Source: Mycolicibacterium chlorophenolicum (GTDB taxonomy: Bacteria > Actinomycetota > Actinomycetes > Mycobacteriales > Mycobacteriaceae). Taken from it: 64,000 nt of DNA. The notes below the pieces were generated by a model. The model was not told the DNA's origin. It saw nothing but the letters and a program-made list of their open reading frames with translations, and ran no database searches. The position numbers and the translations under genes were made by a program. Below are positions 25,646-33,693 of the stretch, in pieces. How positions within the stretch are numbered: position 1 is the stretch's first letter; each line of letters opens with the position of its first letter. The stretch spans positions 272,384 to 336,383 of the forward strand of contig NZ_JYNL01000068.1 in NCBI RefSeq assembly GCF_001044235.1, written 5' to 3'.

Positions 25646-26494
25646 GTGACCGTCTCTGCGCGTTCGGACAGATTCTTGTCCGCAGCGGCCAACCCTCGTC
25701 CGGTGATCGAACTGCGCCGCGGCGGGCAGGCGCTCGGCGGCAGCTATCTCTACGAGGGCGACGCGTTGATCACCGGTTGGCACTCCCACGAGGTCCACCA
25801 GATCGAATACGCCCTGCACGGCGTCGTCGAGGTGGAGACCGACTCGGCGCACTATCTGCTCCCCCCGCAGCAGGCGGCCTGGATTCCCGCCGGGCTGGAA
25901 CACCAGGCCGTGATGAATCCCGATGTCAAGACCGTCGCGGTGATGTTCGACCGCACGCTGCTCCCCGGGGGCGGCGACCGGGCCCGCATCCTCGCGGTGT
26001 CTCCTTTGATCAGGGAGATGATGATCTATGCGTTGCGCTGGCCGATCGATCGCCGGCCGGGCAGCGCCGAGGACGACGGCGTCTCCGAGGGGTTCTTCCG
26101 CACGCTGGCCGCGCTCGTCGGCGAGGCACTCGACCACGAGGCGCCCCTGAGTCTGCCGACCTCCGAGGAACCGCTGGTCGCCGCGGCCCTGGCCTACACC
26201 AAGGCCCACCTCGGCACGGTCACCTGCGAGGAGGTGAGCAGGGCGGTCGCGGTGTCCGAGCGAACGCTGCGCCGGTTGTTCGCCGAGACCCTCGGAATGC
26301 CTTGGCGCACTTACCTTCTGCATGCCCGCATGCTGCGGGCGATGGCGCTGCTCGCCGCCCCTGCGCAGTCGGTGCAGCAGACGGCCACCGACGTCGGATT
26401 CAGCAGCATCAGTTCCTTCACGCGCGCCTTCGCCGCGTTCAGCGGCGAGACCCCCAGCGCCTATCGCAGGCGAGTTGCCGGCGAACGCACCTGA
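25646..26494 (+). CDS. AraC-family transcriptional regulator
   Basis: 282 residues. An N-terminal cupin-like sensor (GDALITGWHSHEVHQIEYALHGVVEVET, then PPQQAAWIPAGLEHQAV) is followed by a C-terminal double helix-turn-helix (VTCEEVSRAVAVSERTLRRLFAETLGMPWRTYL and QTATDVGFSSISSFTRAFAAFSGETPSAYRRR). The GTG start is only 25 bases from the divergent amidohydrolase start, so the two promoters must overlap and the regulator probably controls that gene. The two His of the WHSHE motif could bind a metal or ligand. Confidence 0.9.
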   Translation: MTVSARSDRFLSAAANPRPVIELRRGGQALGGSYLYEGDALITGWHSHEVHQIEYALHGVVEVETDSAHYLLPPQQAAWIPAGLEHQAVMNPDVKTVAVMFDRTLLPGGGDRARILAVSPLIREMMIYALRWPIDRRPGSAEDDGVSEGFFRTLAALVGEALDHEAPLSLPTSEEPLVAAALAYTKAHLGTVTCEEVSRAVAVSERTLRRLFAETLGMPWRTYLLHARMLRAMALLAAPAQSVQQTATDVGFSSISSFTRAFAAFSGETPSAYRRRVAGERT

Positions 26495-26500
26495 GGGCCG

Positions 26501-27124
26501 TCACGACGACGATCCGGGGCGGAACAGGCCGTCACGCAGCAGCGTGTCGACGGACCTCTGCCAGCGTTCGAGTTGGCCAGGGCTGGTGAGCGGCGCGCCC
26601 AGATGTCGCTCCACATGGGATTTGAGGCTGATGGTGCCGAGCGCGAGCACCATGGAATTGATCGCGGCCCAGGTGAGGTCGATGTCGGGGCGCACCTCGC
26701 CCCGGTCGATGCGCTGCTGCCACCGCGAGATGCCCACCGCGAGAAGCGTGTCGAACAACTGCGCACCGATGGGGCTCCCGTCCACCAGGGCCCTGCTCAG
26801 ATAGGCCGCAACGTCAGGGTGCTCGGCGATGATCGTGGTGACCCGGGTGCCGATCTCGGTGACCGAGTCGGCGGGCGGGTCCGGCAGCGGCCGGGCCAGC
26901 GAGGACACGAAGAGCTTCACCACGTATTCGTCGACCGCGCTGATCAGACCGGCTTTCGTCGCGAAATGATGCTGCACCAGCCCCAGTGACACCCCCGCCG
27001 CGGCGGCGACCCCGCGCATTGTCGTCGCCGACGTCCCGTGCAGCGCGAAGCTGCGCAGCGCCGCAACACGGATTCGTTCGATGTTGCGGGGCTCGCCACC
27101 CGTTTTTACGCCTGCGTCGGACAT
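26501..27124 (-). CDS. TetR-family transcriptional regulator
   Basis: About 207 residues. The DNA-binding part is ERIRVAALRSFALHGTSATTMRGVAAAAGVSLGLVQHHFATKAGL (residues about 13-57). The C-terminal half is helical with EVRPDIDLTWAAINSMVLALG. ATG 27124 is favoured over in-frame codons further upstream, though its ribosome site (AGG, 3 bases away) is poor. It is divergent from the WhiB-like gene and ends 6 bases from the convergent AraC gene. Confidence 0.88.
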   Translation of the reverse strand: MSDAGVKTGGEPRNIERIRVAALRSFALHGTSATTMRGVAAAAGVSLGLVQHHFATKAGLISAVDEYVVKLFVSSLARPLPDPPADSVTEIGTRVTTIIAEHPDVAAYLSRALVDGSPIGAQLFDTLLAVGISRWQQRIDRGEVRPDIDLTWAAINSMVLALGTISLKSHVERHLGAPLTSPGQLERWQRSVDTLLRDGLFRPGSSS

Positions 27125-27189
27125 CACCTGGGTAACCGTAGACAACGCTGCCGCTCGGCGCGGGCAACGGTACAAATGTATTGTCGGCG

Positions 27190-27205
27190 CGATACACGCG
27201 TATCG
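27190..27205. promoter_or_regulatory. Palindrome upstream of the WhiB-like gene
   Basis: CGATAC-ACGC-GTATCG, perfect 6-base arms with a 4-base centre, between the divergent TetR and WhiB-like genes. It may be the TetR operator. A -10-like TATTGT (27179-27184) sits just upstream and TATCGT (27201-27206) overlaps the right arm. Confidence 0.45.
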
Positions 27206-27212
27206 TCGTAAC

Positions 27213-27232
27213 CGACAGGGAACGACAGGGAA
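27213..27232 (+). repeat. Tandem 10-base duplication in the WhiB-like leader
   Basis: CGACAGGGAA occurs twice head to tail with no mismatch, immediately before the AAGGGG ribosome site of the WhiB-like gene. It may be a binding site, a translational-enhancer-like repeat or a recent slippage event. Confidence 0.6.
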
Positions 27233-27243
27233 GGGGTGTGGCC

Positions 27244-27516
27244 ATGTATCCGGTATCGATCGACGAGGAGGCGTGGACCGCGCCGTGCACGCGCGATCCC
27301 GACCGGTGGATCACCACGGCGGACGAAGGCGCCAAGGAACTCTGCAGGTCCTGCCCTCGCCGGTGGCAGTGCGCCCGCGAGGCGTGCGTGACGCCCGGAG
27401 CAGTGGGGCTGTGGGCGGGCATCGTGCTGCCCGAAGGCGGCCGTAACCGCCAGTTCGCCCTCAAGCAGTTGCGGTCACTGGCCGAGCGCAACGGGCACCC
27501 GGTCCGGAAGAGGTAG
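27244..27516 (+). CDS. WhiB-family iron-sulfur regulator (WhiB6-like)
   Basis: 90 residues. Four cysteines occur in WhiB order: TAPC, then LCRSC (C-x2-C) and WQC five residues later; GLWAG (the G-x-W-x-G turn) and a basic tail (ERNGHPVRKR) follow. The stretch from CTRDPDRWITT through RSLAERNGHPVR closely resembles M. tuberculosis WhiB6 as remembered, but the N-terminal extension of WhiB6 is missing and no ESX-1 genes are nearby, so it may be a paralogue. It would bind a 4Fe-4S cluster and act with the sigma factor. ATG 27244 has GGAAGGGG upstream. Confidence 0.88.
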   Translation: MYPVSIDEEAWTAPCTRDPDRWITTADEGAKELCRSCPRRWQCAREACVTPGAVGLWAGIVLPEGGRNRQFALKQLRSLAERNGHPVRKR

Positions 27517-27521
27517 TCCGC

Positions 27522-28400
27522 TCAGCCGATCGGGTCGGTCACCGGCGGGGCGACCGGCTCGGTGGTCGAGGTGATGAAGTCGTCGATCAGGTCGACGACG
27601 TCGTCGGGTTTCTCGACGTGCGGGAAATGGCCGACTCCCGGGAGCACCTCGAGGCGGCATGCGGGATGGAGTTCGCTGAGCCCATAGGCGTGCTGCACCG
27701 GGATGATCCGATCGTCGTCGCCCCAGATCACCAGGGCCGGCATCTCGGAGGTGAGGTACAACCGGTTGAGCGCGCTGACGGCCTGCCCGCGGTAGTCGAC
27801 CACCGAGCGCAGGGTCCGCAGGAAAGCCTGCCGGGTCTGGGCGTCGGACAGCGACGAATACGCGCTCCACATCTCCGCGCCGCGCGGCGAATGAATACTC
27901 CTGGCCGACAACCAACCGCGAATCGTGTTGCCCGCCTTGACCACCGGCGGCGGCGCGATCACGGGGAGCAGGAACTCGGCACCGGGCGCGGAGAGCAGGC
28001 GCAGGGTCCACCCGACGTCCTGCCCCAGCCCGCCGCTGCTGATCAGGATCAGACGCTGGCAGTAGTCGCGATGCTGATAGGCGAACTGCATCGCCACGCC
28101 GCCACCCAGCGACTGGCCCACGACCGTGGCCCGCGCGATGCCGAGTTCGTCGAGCAGGTCACGCAACCACACCGCGAACGCGCCCAGGGAGTAGTCACCA
28201 CGCGGCTTGGCGGACTGCCCGTGCCCCAGCAGGTCCGGGGCGACCACGCGGTACCGCTTGGCGAGCCGGGGTATCACCGACCGCCACGTCTCGGAACTGC
28301 CCGCCATGCCGTGGATCAGCAGCAACACGTCGTCACCGCTGCCCTCGTCCCGGTAGGCGAGCCGGTCGCCGTGCAGATCCAGGAACTTCACGTCGCTCAT
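27522..28400 (-). CDS. Alpha/beta-fold hydrolase
   Basis: 292 residues. The oxyanion region HGMAGSSETW, the nucleophile elbow GQSLGGG (Ser near residue 100), the acid in IWGDDDRIIP and the catalytic His in GVGHFPHVE are all present. The fold and the HGxG start fit an esterase, epoxide hydrolase or C-C hydrolase; MhpC-like C-C hydrolases share this pattern but the substrate cannot be told. ATG 28400 is the natural start. It ends 5 bases from the convergent WhiB-like gene. Confidence 0.88.
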   Translation of the reverse strand: MSDVKFLDLHGDRLAYRDEGSGDDVLLLIHGMAGSSETWRSVIPRLAKRYRVVAPDLLGHGQSAKPRGDYSLGAFAVWLRDLLDELGIARATVVGQSLGGGVAMQFAYQHRDYCQRLILISSGGLGQDVGWTLRLLSAPGAEFLLPVIAPPPVVKAGNTIRGWLSARSIHSPRGAEMWSAYSSLSDAQTRQAFLRTLRSVVDYRGQAVSALNRLYLTSEMPALVIWGDDDRIIPVQHAYGLSELHPACRLEVLPGVGHFPHVEKPDDVVDLIDDFITSTTEPVAPPVTDPIG

Positions 28401-28525
28401 AGCCTGATCTTTCCCCGCTCGAGACGGATCATGCCGTCCATGGTCGCAGAAGCGCCGCCTCGCCGGGGCGGACCGTGCGCGGCGCAACCACCGATGGTCG
28501 CGGTGACCATGGTCACGCCGTCGGA

Positions 28526-28551
28526 GGTTTTCCACGATTGACGAGGGGGTA
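28526..28551 (+). promoter_or_regulatory. SigF-type promoter
   Basis: GGTTT (28526-28530) and GGGTA (28547-28551) separated by 16 bases match the mycobacterial SigF consensus GGWWT-N16/17-GGGTAY except for the last base. It lies about 48 bases before the small membrane-protein gene, which would thus be induced by stress and in stationary phase. Confidence 0.6.
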
Positions 28552-28598
28552 ACTTCCCGACAACCCGCCGGTAGGTCGGCAGCTCGAGGAGGAACACC

Positions 28599-28841
28599 AT
28601 GGCCGAGACGGCCAGCAACGCCCACGCAGATGATCCGTTCAACGAGGCCGTCGCGACGACGGGGCTCTTCCTCCTCGTCACCGCGATCATCGCGGTGGCT
28701 TTCGCGCTCGCGAGCTGGGGACTGTCCGAGTCGCTCCTCGCGGTTCTCGCCGGCGCGGTCGCGCTGGTCAGCTTCGCCTCGAGCATCTTCTGCTTCATCG
28801 CTCAGGCCCACGAGCCGGCTGCTGTCGAGGTCTCCGCCTGA
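28599..28841 (+). CDS. Small two-helix membrane protein
   Basis: 80 residues. A short polar N-terminus (MAETASNAHADDPFNEAVATT) precedes two membrane helices (about 22-43 and 46-68) separated by a tight WGLSES loop. No family is recognised. ATG 28599 has GGAGGA 5 bases upstream and the gene lies behind a SigF-type promoter, so a role in envelope stress is possible. It ends just before the convergent regulator gene. Confidence 0.75.
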   Translation: MAETASNAHADDPFNEAVATTGLFLLVTAIIAVAFALASWGLSESLLAVLAGAVALVSFASSIFCFIAQAHEPAAVEVSA

Positions 28842-28845
28842 CGGG

Positions 28846-30330
28846 TCAGCCGTGCAGGCGCGCGACGTCGATGTCGTACTGCGCGATCTTGCGGTAGAGC
28901 GTCGCGCGGCTCATCCCGAGTTCACGAGCCGCATCGGCCATCGTCGGGGTGCCGAAGGCCAGCACCCGGATGATCTCACCGCGCTCGAACGCCTCGATGC
29001 GCGACAGTCGTCGCGTGTTTCCTGCCAGCACCTCCGAGGGCAGATGCCCGACGTCGACGAGATCGGTGCGGCTCACCGCGTGCCTGACCACCGAACTGAG
29101 CTGATCGGCGTTGCCGGGCCAGCCGAACCCGTGCAGCGCCCGGGCCGCGGCGGGAGTGAAGCCGACGTCGCGGCCCCGTGCCCGGCGCGCGATGTGCGCG
29201 GCCAGCGGAAGCACGTCGCTCGGGCGGTCACGCAGCGGTGGCACCTCCACGACCGTGTCGACGAGGCGAGCGAGAGCCGCCGGGATGTCGGCGAAGCGTT
29301 CCGCAGTGACCGCGAACGGCACCGCCGCGCCGGTCGTGGCGCCGCGGGTGATCAGGTCGCGCAGCCGCTCCGCCGCCCACACGGGAAGCAGGTCCACGTC
29401 GCGCACGATCACCGCGGTGTGTGACTTTCCCAGCTCAGGAGTCCACAGGCTCAGCCAGGTCGGAACGTCGTCGGGTTCGGGCGCCCCCGCAGACAGGATC
29501 CGGTCACGGGGATGCGCGCGGCGTGCCGCCTGGCCCAGCGCGGTGGCGCGTCCGGCACCGGGTTCACCGATCGCCGCGACGATGCTGCCCGCCGCCATCG
29601 CGTCCGCCGCGTACGCCACGGCGTCGGTCCACTGGGACGACAGAGCACCCAAGGTGCCCGATCCGGGCTCCAGCCGCGGGACCTCCACCCGGAAGACCTG
29701 GCCGCGGGGCGTCGGACGCGCGCTCCGGCCGGCGTTGCGCGCGAGCATCAGCGCGGTGGTGTTGCTGGCCGCCGACCGGGCGAGCGCGAGCAGCAGATCG
29801 CTCGAGGAGTGTGACCAGGTGGTGAGGTTGACGCTGCCTTCGAGGAGCCCCGACCGCGGGTCGAGTACCGGAACGGCAGCGCAGGTGAACAGGTTCAGGC
29901 TCAGTGCGTAGTGCTGATCGGCGCGAACCAGGGTCGGTGCCCGGTCGGCCAGCGCCAGACCGAGGCCGTTGGTTCCGACGTCGCGCTCGGAGTAGGCGAA
30001 CCCGGGCGCGAGGTGGACGTCGTCGAGGGCCTTCAGCAGTGAGTGGTCACCGGACAGCCGTGACAACACCACACCGTCGGCGTCGGTGAGCATCAGGCTG
30101 ATCGGCTCGTCGGCCAACGTCCGGTGCAAGTCGGCCAGCACCTCGTTACCGCACTCGAAGAACAACGAGCCGAGGTTCTCCGTGCCCGTGAACACCGGCT
30201 CGACGCCGTCCAGGGGGATGCCGTAGTCCTCACTGCGTTGCCACGACGCGAGCAGCCGGTCCGGCACCGCCGTGGGTTCCAGACCGTGGGCACCGATCCG
30301 GTCGGGCAGTCCGTCGGGCATGTGATCCAC
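28846..30330 (-). CDS. AcoR/MimR-like regulator with GAF, degenerate AAA+ and Fis-type HTH domains
   Basis: About 494 residues. An N-terminal sensor contains LLASWQRSEDYGIP and the GAF segment FAYSERDVGTNGLGLALADR. A central AAA+-like region has a degraded Walker A (GEPGAGRAT, Arg where Lys is expected) and no GAFTGA motif. The end is a Fis helix-turn-helix (MADAARELGMSRATLYRKI). Enhancer-binding proteins of this kind normally need sigma-54, which mycobacteria lack, so it must act by another route. It is divergent from the amidohydrolase operon it probably controls. GTG 30330 or ATG 30321 may be the start. Confidence 0.88.
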   Translation of the reverse strand: MDHMPDGLPDRIGAHGLEPTAVPDRLLASWQRSEDYGIPLDGVEPVFTGTENLGSLFFECGNEVLADLHRTLADEPISLMLTDADGVVLSRLSGDHSLLKALDDVHLAPGFAYSERDVGTNGLGLALADRAPTLVRADQHYALSLNLFTCAAVPVLDPRSGLLEGSVNLTTWSHSSSDLLLALARSAASNTTALMLARNAGRSARPTPRGQVFRVEVPRLEPGSGTLGALSSQWTDAVAYAADAMAAGSIVAAIGEPGAGRATALGQAARRAHPRDRILSAGAPEPDDVPTWLSLWTPELGKSHTAVIVRDVDLLPVWAAERLRDLITRGATTGAAVPFAVTAERFADIPAALARLVDTVVEVPPLRDRPSDVLPLAAHIARRARGRDVGFTPAAARALHGFGWPGNADQLSSVVRHAVSRTDLVDVGHLPSEVLAGNTRRLSRIEAFERGEIIRVLAFGTPTMADAARELGMSRATLYRKIAQYDIDVARLHG

Positions 30331-30376
30331 GTTACAAAGCGTGGCAAGTCCTCGCCGTCATGGCAGGTCGGCGGGC

Positions 30377-30391
30377 GTCTCAGATTGAGAC
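30377..30391. promoter_or_regulatory. Palindrome between regulator and amidohydrolase operon
   Basis: GTCTCA-GAT-TGAGAC, perfect 6-base arms. It lies midway between the divergent genes (47 bases from the regulator start, 86 from the amidohydrolase start) and is the best candidate for the regulator's binding site. Confidence 0.6.
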
Positions 30392-30476
30392 ACCGCGGCC
30401 CTGCTCCCCCGCCCGCGGTCGGCCTAGCCTCGCTCGCAGTGGTGTGACAGCCCTCACACCCCCGCGAAGGAGATCC

Positions 30477-31514
30477 ATGTACACCAAAGACGGCACGAGC
30501 TACTTCATCGTCGACGCCCACATCGCGCTGTGGGACGCGCGCCCCGAGAACCAGCGCAACATCCACGGCAAGCAGTTCATCGACTGCTTCTACGACTACC
30601 ACCGCAACCTCTCCCCCGAGTCCGAGGTGTGGAGCTACGAGGATTACCTGTACCAGGGCGGCGAGCGGCTGATGCGCGACCTGTTCGAGCTGGGCTACGT
30701 CGACCACGCCATCTTCCAGCCGGCCCACCTCGGCGAGTTCTACTACAAGGGCTTCGGCCAGACGGCCCAGGCCTCCGACCTGGCGAGGGCGCATCCGGAC
30801 AAGCTGACCTACAACCATCACTTCGATCCCCGCAACGGCGAGGTCGGCCTCGATCAGCTGCGCCTCGACGCCGAGAAATACGACCTGAAGGGCGTCAAGC
30901 TCTACACCGCCGAATGGCACGGGGAATCCCGCGGCTGGAAGCTCGACGATCCGTGGGCCTACCGGTACTTCGAGGCCTGCCGCGAGCTCGGCATCCGCAA
31001 CATCCACGTCCACAAGGGGCCGACGATCCGGCCGCTGGACCGCGACGCGTTCGACGTCGCCGACGTGGATCACGTCGCCTCGGACTTCACGGATCTGAAC
31101 TTCATCGTCGAGCACTGCGGGTTGCCCCGCCTGGAGGACTTCTGCTGGATCGCCACCCAGGAGCCCAACGTGTACGCGGGGCTCGCCGTCGCGATCCCGT
31201 TCATCCACACCCGGCCGAAGTACTTCGCCCAGATCATGGGTGAGTTGCTGTACTGGGTCGGCGAGGACCGCATCTTCTTCTCGTCGGACTACGCGCTGTG
31301 GACGCCCAAGTGGCTGATCGAGTCCTTCGTGGACTTCAACATTCCCGACGACCTCGGCGAGTACCCGCAGATCAGTGTCGACCAGAAGAAGAAGATCCTC
31401 GGCCTCAACGCCGCGAAGCTCTACGACATCCCGGTCCCCGCAGAGCTCCAGTTGCCCGACGCCGACGAACCGGCCGTCGGCCCGCGCGGAGCCGACGAAA
31501 TGGCGAACGCATGA
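30477..31514 (+). CDS. Amidohydrolase of monooxygenase-cluster type
   Basis: 345 residues of the amidohydrolase-2 family. FIVDAHIALWDARPENQRN carries the N-terminal metal region; LYTAEWHGESRGWK, IHVHKGPTIRP, FIVEHCGLPRLEDFCW and FFSSDYALWTPKWLIESF supply the later His/Asp positions. As I recall, closely similar proteins are encoded in propane and methyl-ketone monooxygenase (mim/prm/acm) clusters, where their role is unsettled. ATG 30477 has GAAGGAG 6 bases upstream. The stop overlaps the next start. Confidence 0.87.
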   Translation: MYTKDGTSYFIVDAHIALWDARPENQRNIHGKQFIDCFYDYHRNLSPESEVWSYEDYLYQGGERLMRDLFELGYVDHAIFQPAHLGEFYYKGFGQTAQASDLARAHPDKLTYNHHFDPRNGEVGLDQLRLDAEKYDLKGVKLYTAEWHGESRGWKLDDPWAYRYFEACRELGIRNIHVHKGPTIRPLDRDAFDVADVDHVASDFTDLNFIVEHCGLPRLEDFCWIATQEPNVYAGLAVAIPFIHTRPKYFAQIMGELLYWVGEDRIFFSSDYALWTPKWLIESFVDFNIPDDLGEYPQISVDQKKKILGLNAAKLYDIPVPAELQLPDADEPAVGPRGADEMANA

Positions 31515-32239
31515 CACGCGACACCGAGGCGATGACGGCGCTGTCCGCGGTCGTCGACCCCGAACTCGACGAGCCCATCACCGCGCTCGGATTCGTCCAC
31601 TCGCTGGTGGTCTCGCCGTCGGGAAACGTCAAGCTCAATCTGCGACTGCCGACGTCGTTCTGTTCGCCGAACTTCGCCTACCTGATGGCCTCGGACGCCA
31701 AAGATGTTCTGAACGGGCTGGATTGGACGCGCCAGGTGGTGGTCGAGCTCGACGACCACCACGATTCGCACATCATCAACGCGGGCCTGGCGGCCGATGC
31801 CGGCTACCGGGGCACCTTCGGCCACGAGGCCGAGGACTCGCTCGACGACCTGCGGATGACGTTCAAACGCAAGGCGCACACCGCCGCGATGGAACGGTGC
31901 CTGACCTCCCTGCTACGCGCCGATCCGTCGCGCACCGAGGAGTCGATGGGATCGGTGCGGATCGGCGATCTGCCCGCCGGCGCCGACACCGAGGCGCTGC
32001 TGCACCGTCGGGCGGCACTCGGATTGTCCACGCGGGCAGGAGATTTGGTACTGGTCGACGAAACCGGTGCACCTTACGACGACGTGCCGATGGCGCTGCG
32101 GCGCGCCCGCTCGACACGGATCTCCATCGACGGCAACGCGCACTTCTGCCGTGGCCTGCTGCGCACCCGGTACGGCGGCGAACCCGCGACGTTCATCCCC
32201 CTGTCCACCCTGATGCCCAATCTCCAAGGAGCCCACTGA
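31511..32239 (+). CDS. DUF59 (MIP18-like) domain protein
   Basis: 242 residues. The N-terminal DUF59 domain (about 1-95) reads LSAVVDPELDEPITALGFVHSLVVSPSGNVKLNLRLPTSFCSPNF; the conserved Asp-Pro-Glu and the Cys of SFCSPNF are the usual functional residues. The C-terminal 140 residues are not recognised. DUF59 proteins help assemble or deliver iron-sulfur or iron centres, which fits a di-iron oxygenase cluster. The start ATG overlaps the amidohydrolase stop and the next gene begins 2 bases after the stop. Confidence 0.8.
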   Translation: MTRDTEAMTALSAVVDPELDEPITALGFVHSLVVSPSGNVKLNLRLPTSFCSPNFAYLMASDAKDVLNGLDWTRQVVVELDDHHDSHIINAGLAADAGYRGTFGHEAEDSLDDLRMTFKRKAHTAAMERCLTSLLRADPSRTEESMGSVRIGDLPAGADTEALLHRRAALGLSTRAGDLVLVDETGAPYDDVPMALRRARSTRISIDGNAHFCRGLLRTRYGGEPATFIPLSTLMPNLQGAH

Positions 32240-32240
32240 C

Positions 32241-33275
32241 ATGTCCACCATGCGCGCCGTCCAGGTCGTCGGTTACCACCAGAACCTGGAGATGACCGAA
32301 GTACCGGTGCCCACCCCGTCCGGACCGTTCGACGTAGTCGTCAAGATCGGCGGGGCGGGGGTGTGCCGCACGGACCTGCACATCCTCGAGGGGCAGTGGG
32401 CCGAGAAGTCGCAGGTGCAACTGCCGTACACGATCGGCCACGAGAACGCCGGCTGGGTGGCCGCGATCGGGTCGGCGGTCACCAACGTCGCCGAGGGCGA
32501 CAAGGTCATCGTCCACCCGCTGATCACCTGCGGCCTGTGCCGGGCCTGCCGGTCCGGTGACGACGTGCACTGCGAGGCGAACCAGTTCCCCGGCATCGAC
32601 ACCAACGGCGGTTATGCCGAGTACCTGAAGACCTCGGCGCGCAGTGTCGTCCGCATCGACGACGCGCTCGAACCGGCCGACGTCGCGGCTCTCGCCGATG
32701 CCGGTCTGACGGCGTACCACGCCGCCGCCAAGGCCGCCAAGCGGCTGGGACCGCGCGACCGGGCCGTGGTGATCGGCGCAGGAGGCCTGGGCCACATCGG
32801 GATCCAGGTGCTCAAGGCGCTGTCTCCGGCGGAGTTGATCGTCGTGGACCGCAACCCCGAGGCGCTCAAACTCGCCGAGGCGATCGGGGCCGACCACGGG
32901 GTGATCGCCGACGGCTCACAGATCGACCGGGTGCTGGGCCTGACCGACGGGCACGGCGCCGAGGTGGTTGTCGATTTCGTCGGCGAGGGCGGTGCCACCG
33001 CCGAGGGGGTCGCGATGCTGCGCCGGGCCGGCGACTACCACGTGGTCGGGTACGGCGAGAACATCGACGTCCCGACCATCGACATCGTCTCGGCCGAGAT
33101 CAACTTCATCGGCAACCTGGTCGGCTCGTACAACGACCTGTGCGATCTGATGGCGCTCGCGGCCCGCGGCGCGGTCAACCTGCACACCCAGAAGTACGCG
33201 CTCGACGACTTCCAGTCCGCCATCACCGATCTCGACAGCGGCAACGTCCGCGGCCGAGCCATCCTCATCCCGTAG
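32241..33275 (+). CDS. Zinc-dependent alcohol dehydrogenase
   Basis: 344 residues of the medium-chain dehydrogenase family. Catalytic zinc ligands are Cys in GAGVCRTDLHI and His in TIGHENAGWV; the structural zinc is held by four Cys in ITCGLCRACRSGDDVHC. The NAD-binding motif is VIGAGGLGHIGIQVL and an acid (VVDRN) favours NAD over NADP. It would oxidise a secondary or primary alcohol, as expected after alkane or ketone oxidation. Third gene of the operon. Confidence 0.93.
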   Translation: MSTMRAVQVVGYHQNLEMTEVPVPTPSGPFDVVVKIGGAGVCRTDLHILEGQWAEKSQVQLPYTIGHENAGWVAAIGSAVTNVAEGDKVIVHPLITCGLCRACRSGDDVHCEANQFPGIDTNGGYAEYLKTSARSVVRIDDALEPADVAALADAGLTAYHAAAKAAKRLGPRDRAVVIGAGGLGHIGIQVLKALSPAELIVVDRNPEALKLAEAIGADHGVIADGSQIDRVLGLTDGHGAEVVVDFVGEGGATAEGVAMLRRAGDYHVVGYGENIDVPTIDIVSAEINFIGNLVGSYNDLCDLMALAARGAVNLHTQKYALDDFQSAITDLDSGNVRGRAILIP

Positions 33276-33291
33276 AAGGACGTGATCCGCA

Positions 33292-33615
33292 GTGATCTTC
33301 ATCGTCGTGAAGTTCCGCCCGAAGCCCGAGCACGTCGAGAACTTCCCCCAGCTGATGGCCGAGTTCACCGAGGCCACCCGCAACGAGCCGGGCAACCTGT
33401 GGTTCGACTGGTCCCGCAGCCTCGAGGACCCCTCGGAGTACGTCCTGGTCGAGGGCTTCCGGGACGGCGACGCGGGCAAGGAGCACGTGACCGCCGAGCA
33501 CTTCAAGAAGTTCGTCGCCGAGACCCCGGCGCTGCTGGCGTCGACGCCGTTGATCATCAGTCAGGCCATCGATGCGACCGGCTGGTCGGAGATGGGAGAG
33601 ATGAAAGTCGGCTAG
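33292..33615 (+). CDS. Antibiotic biosynthesis monooxygenase (ABM) domain protein
   Basis: 107 residues with the ABM dimeric alpha-beta barrel pattern: MIFIVVKFRPKPEHVENFPQLMAEFTEATRNEPGNLWFDWSRS, then VLVEGFRDGDAGKEHVTAEHFKKF. Such proteins are small cofactor-free oxygenases or quinone- and haem-handling proteins. The GTG start follows AAGGA at about 11 bases. Last gene of the operon; a large hairpin follows. Confidence 0.85.
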   Translation: MIFIVVKFRPKPEHVENFPQLMAEFTEATRNEPGNLWFDWSRSLEDPSEYVLVEGFRDGDAGKEHVTAEHFKKFVAETPALLASTPLIISQAIDATGWSEMGEMKVG

Positions 33616-33623
33616 CGGCGAGC

Positions 33624-33679
33624 CTGGTGTGCGTCCAGGGCGAGATTCGCGCCGGATCGTCGCTCTGGGCGCACACCAG
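33624..33679. terminator. Large hairpin, likely bidirectional terminator
   Basis: 15-base arms (33624-33638 and 33665-33679) pair with one G-T wobble; an inner GCGA-GAT-TCGC hairpin fills the loop. It lies between the ABM gene and the 3' end of the convergent tRNA gene, so it could end both transcripts. It resembles a family of intergenic hairpins I associate with fast-growing mycobacteria. Confidence 0.6.
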
Positions 33680-33693
33680 CGGTGCGGATTCTG

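Noticed and set aside
27213..27232. CRISPR-like repeat
   Set aside because: Only two 10-base units directly adjacent, with no spacers and no cas genes in the window.
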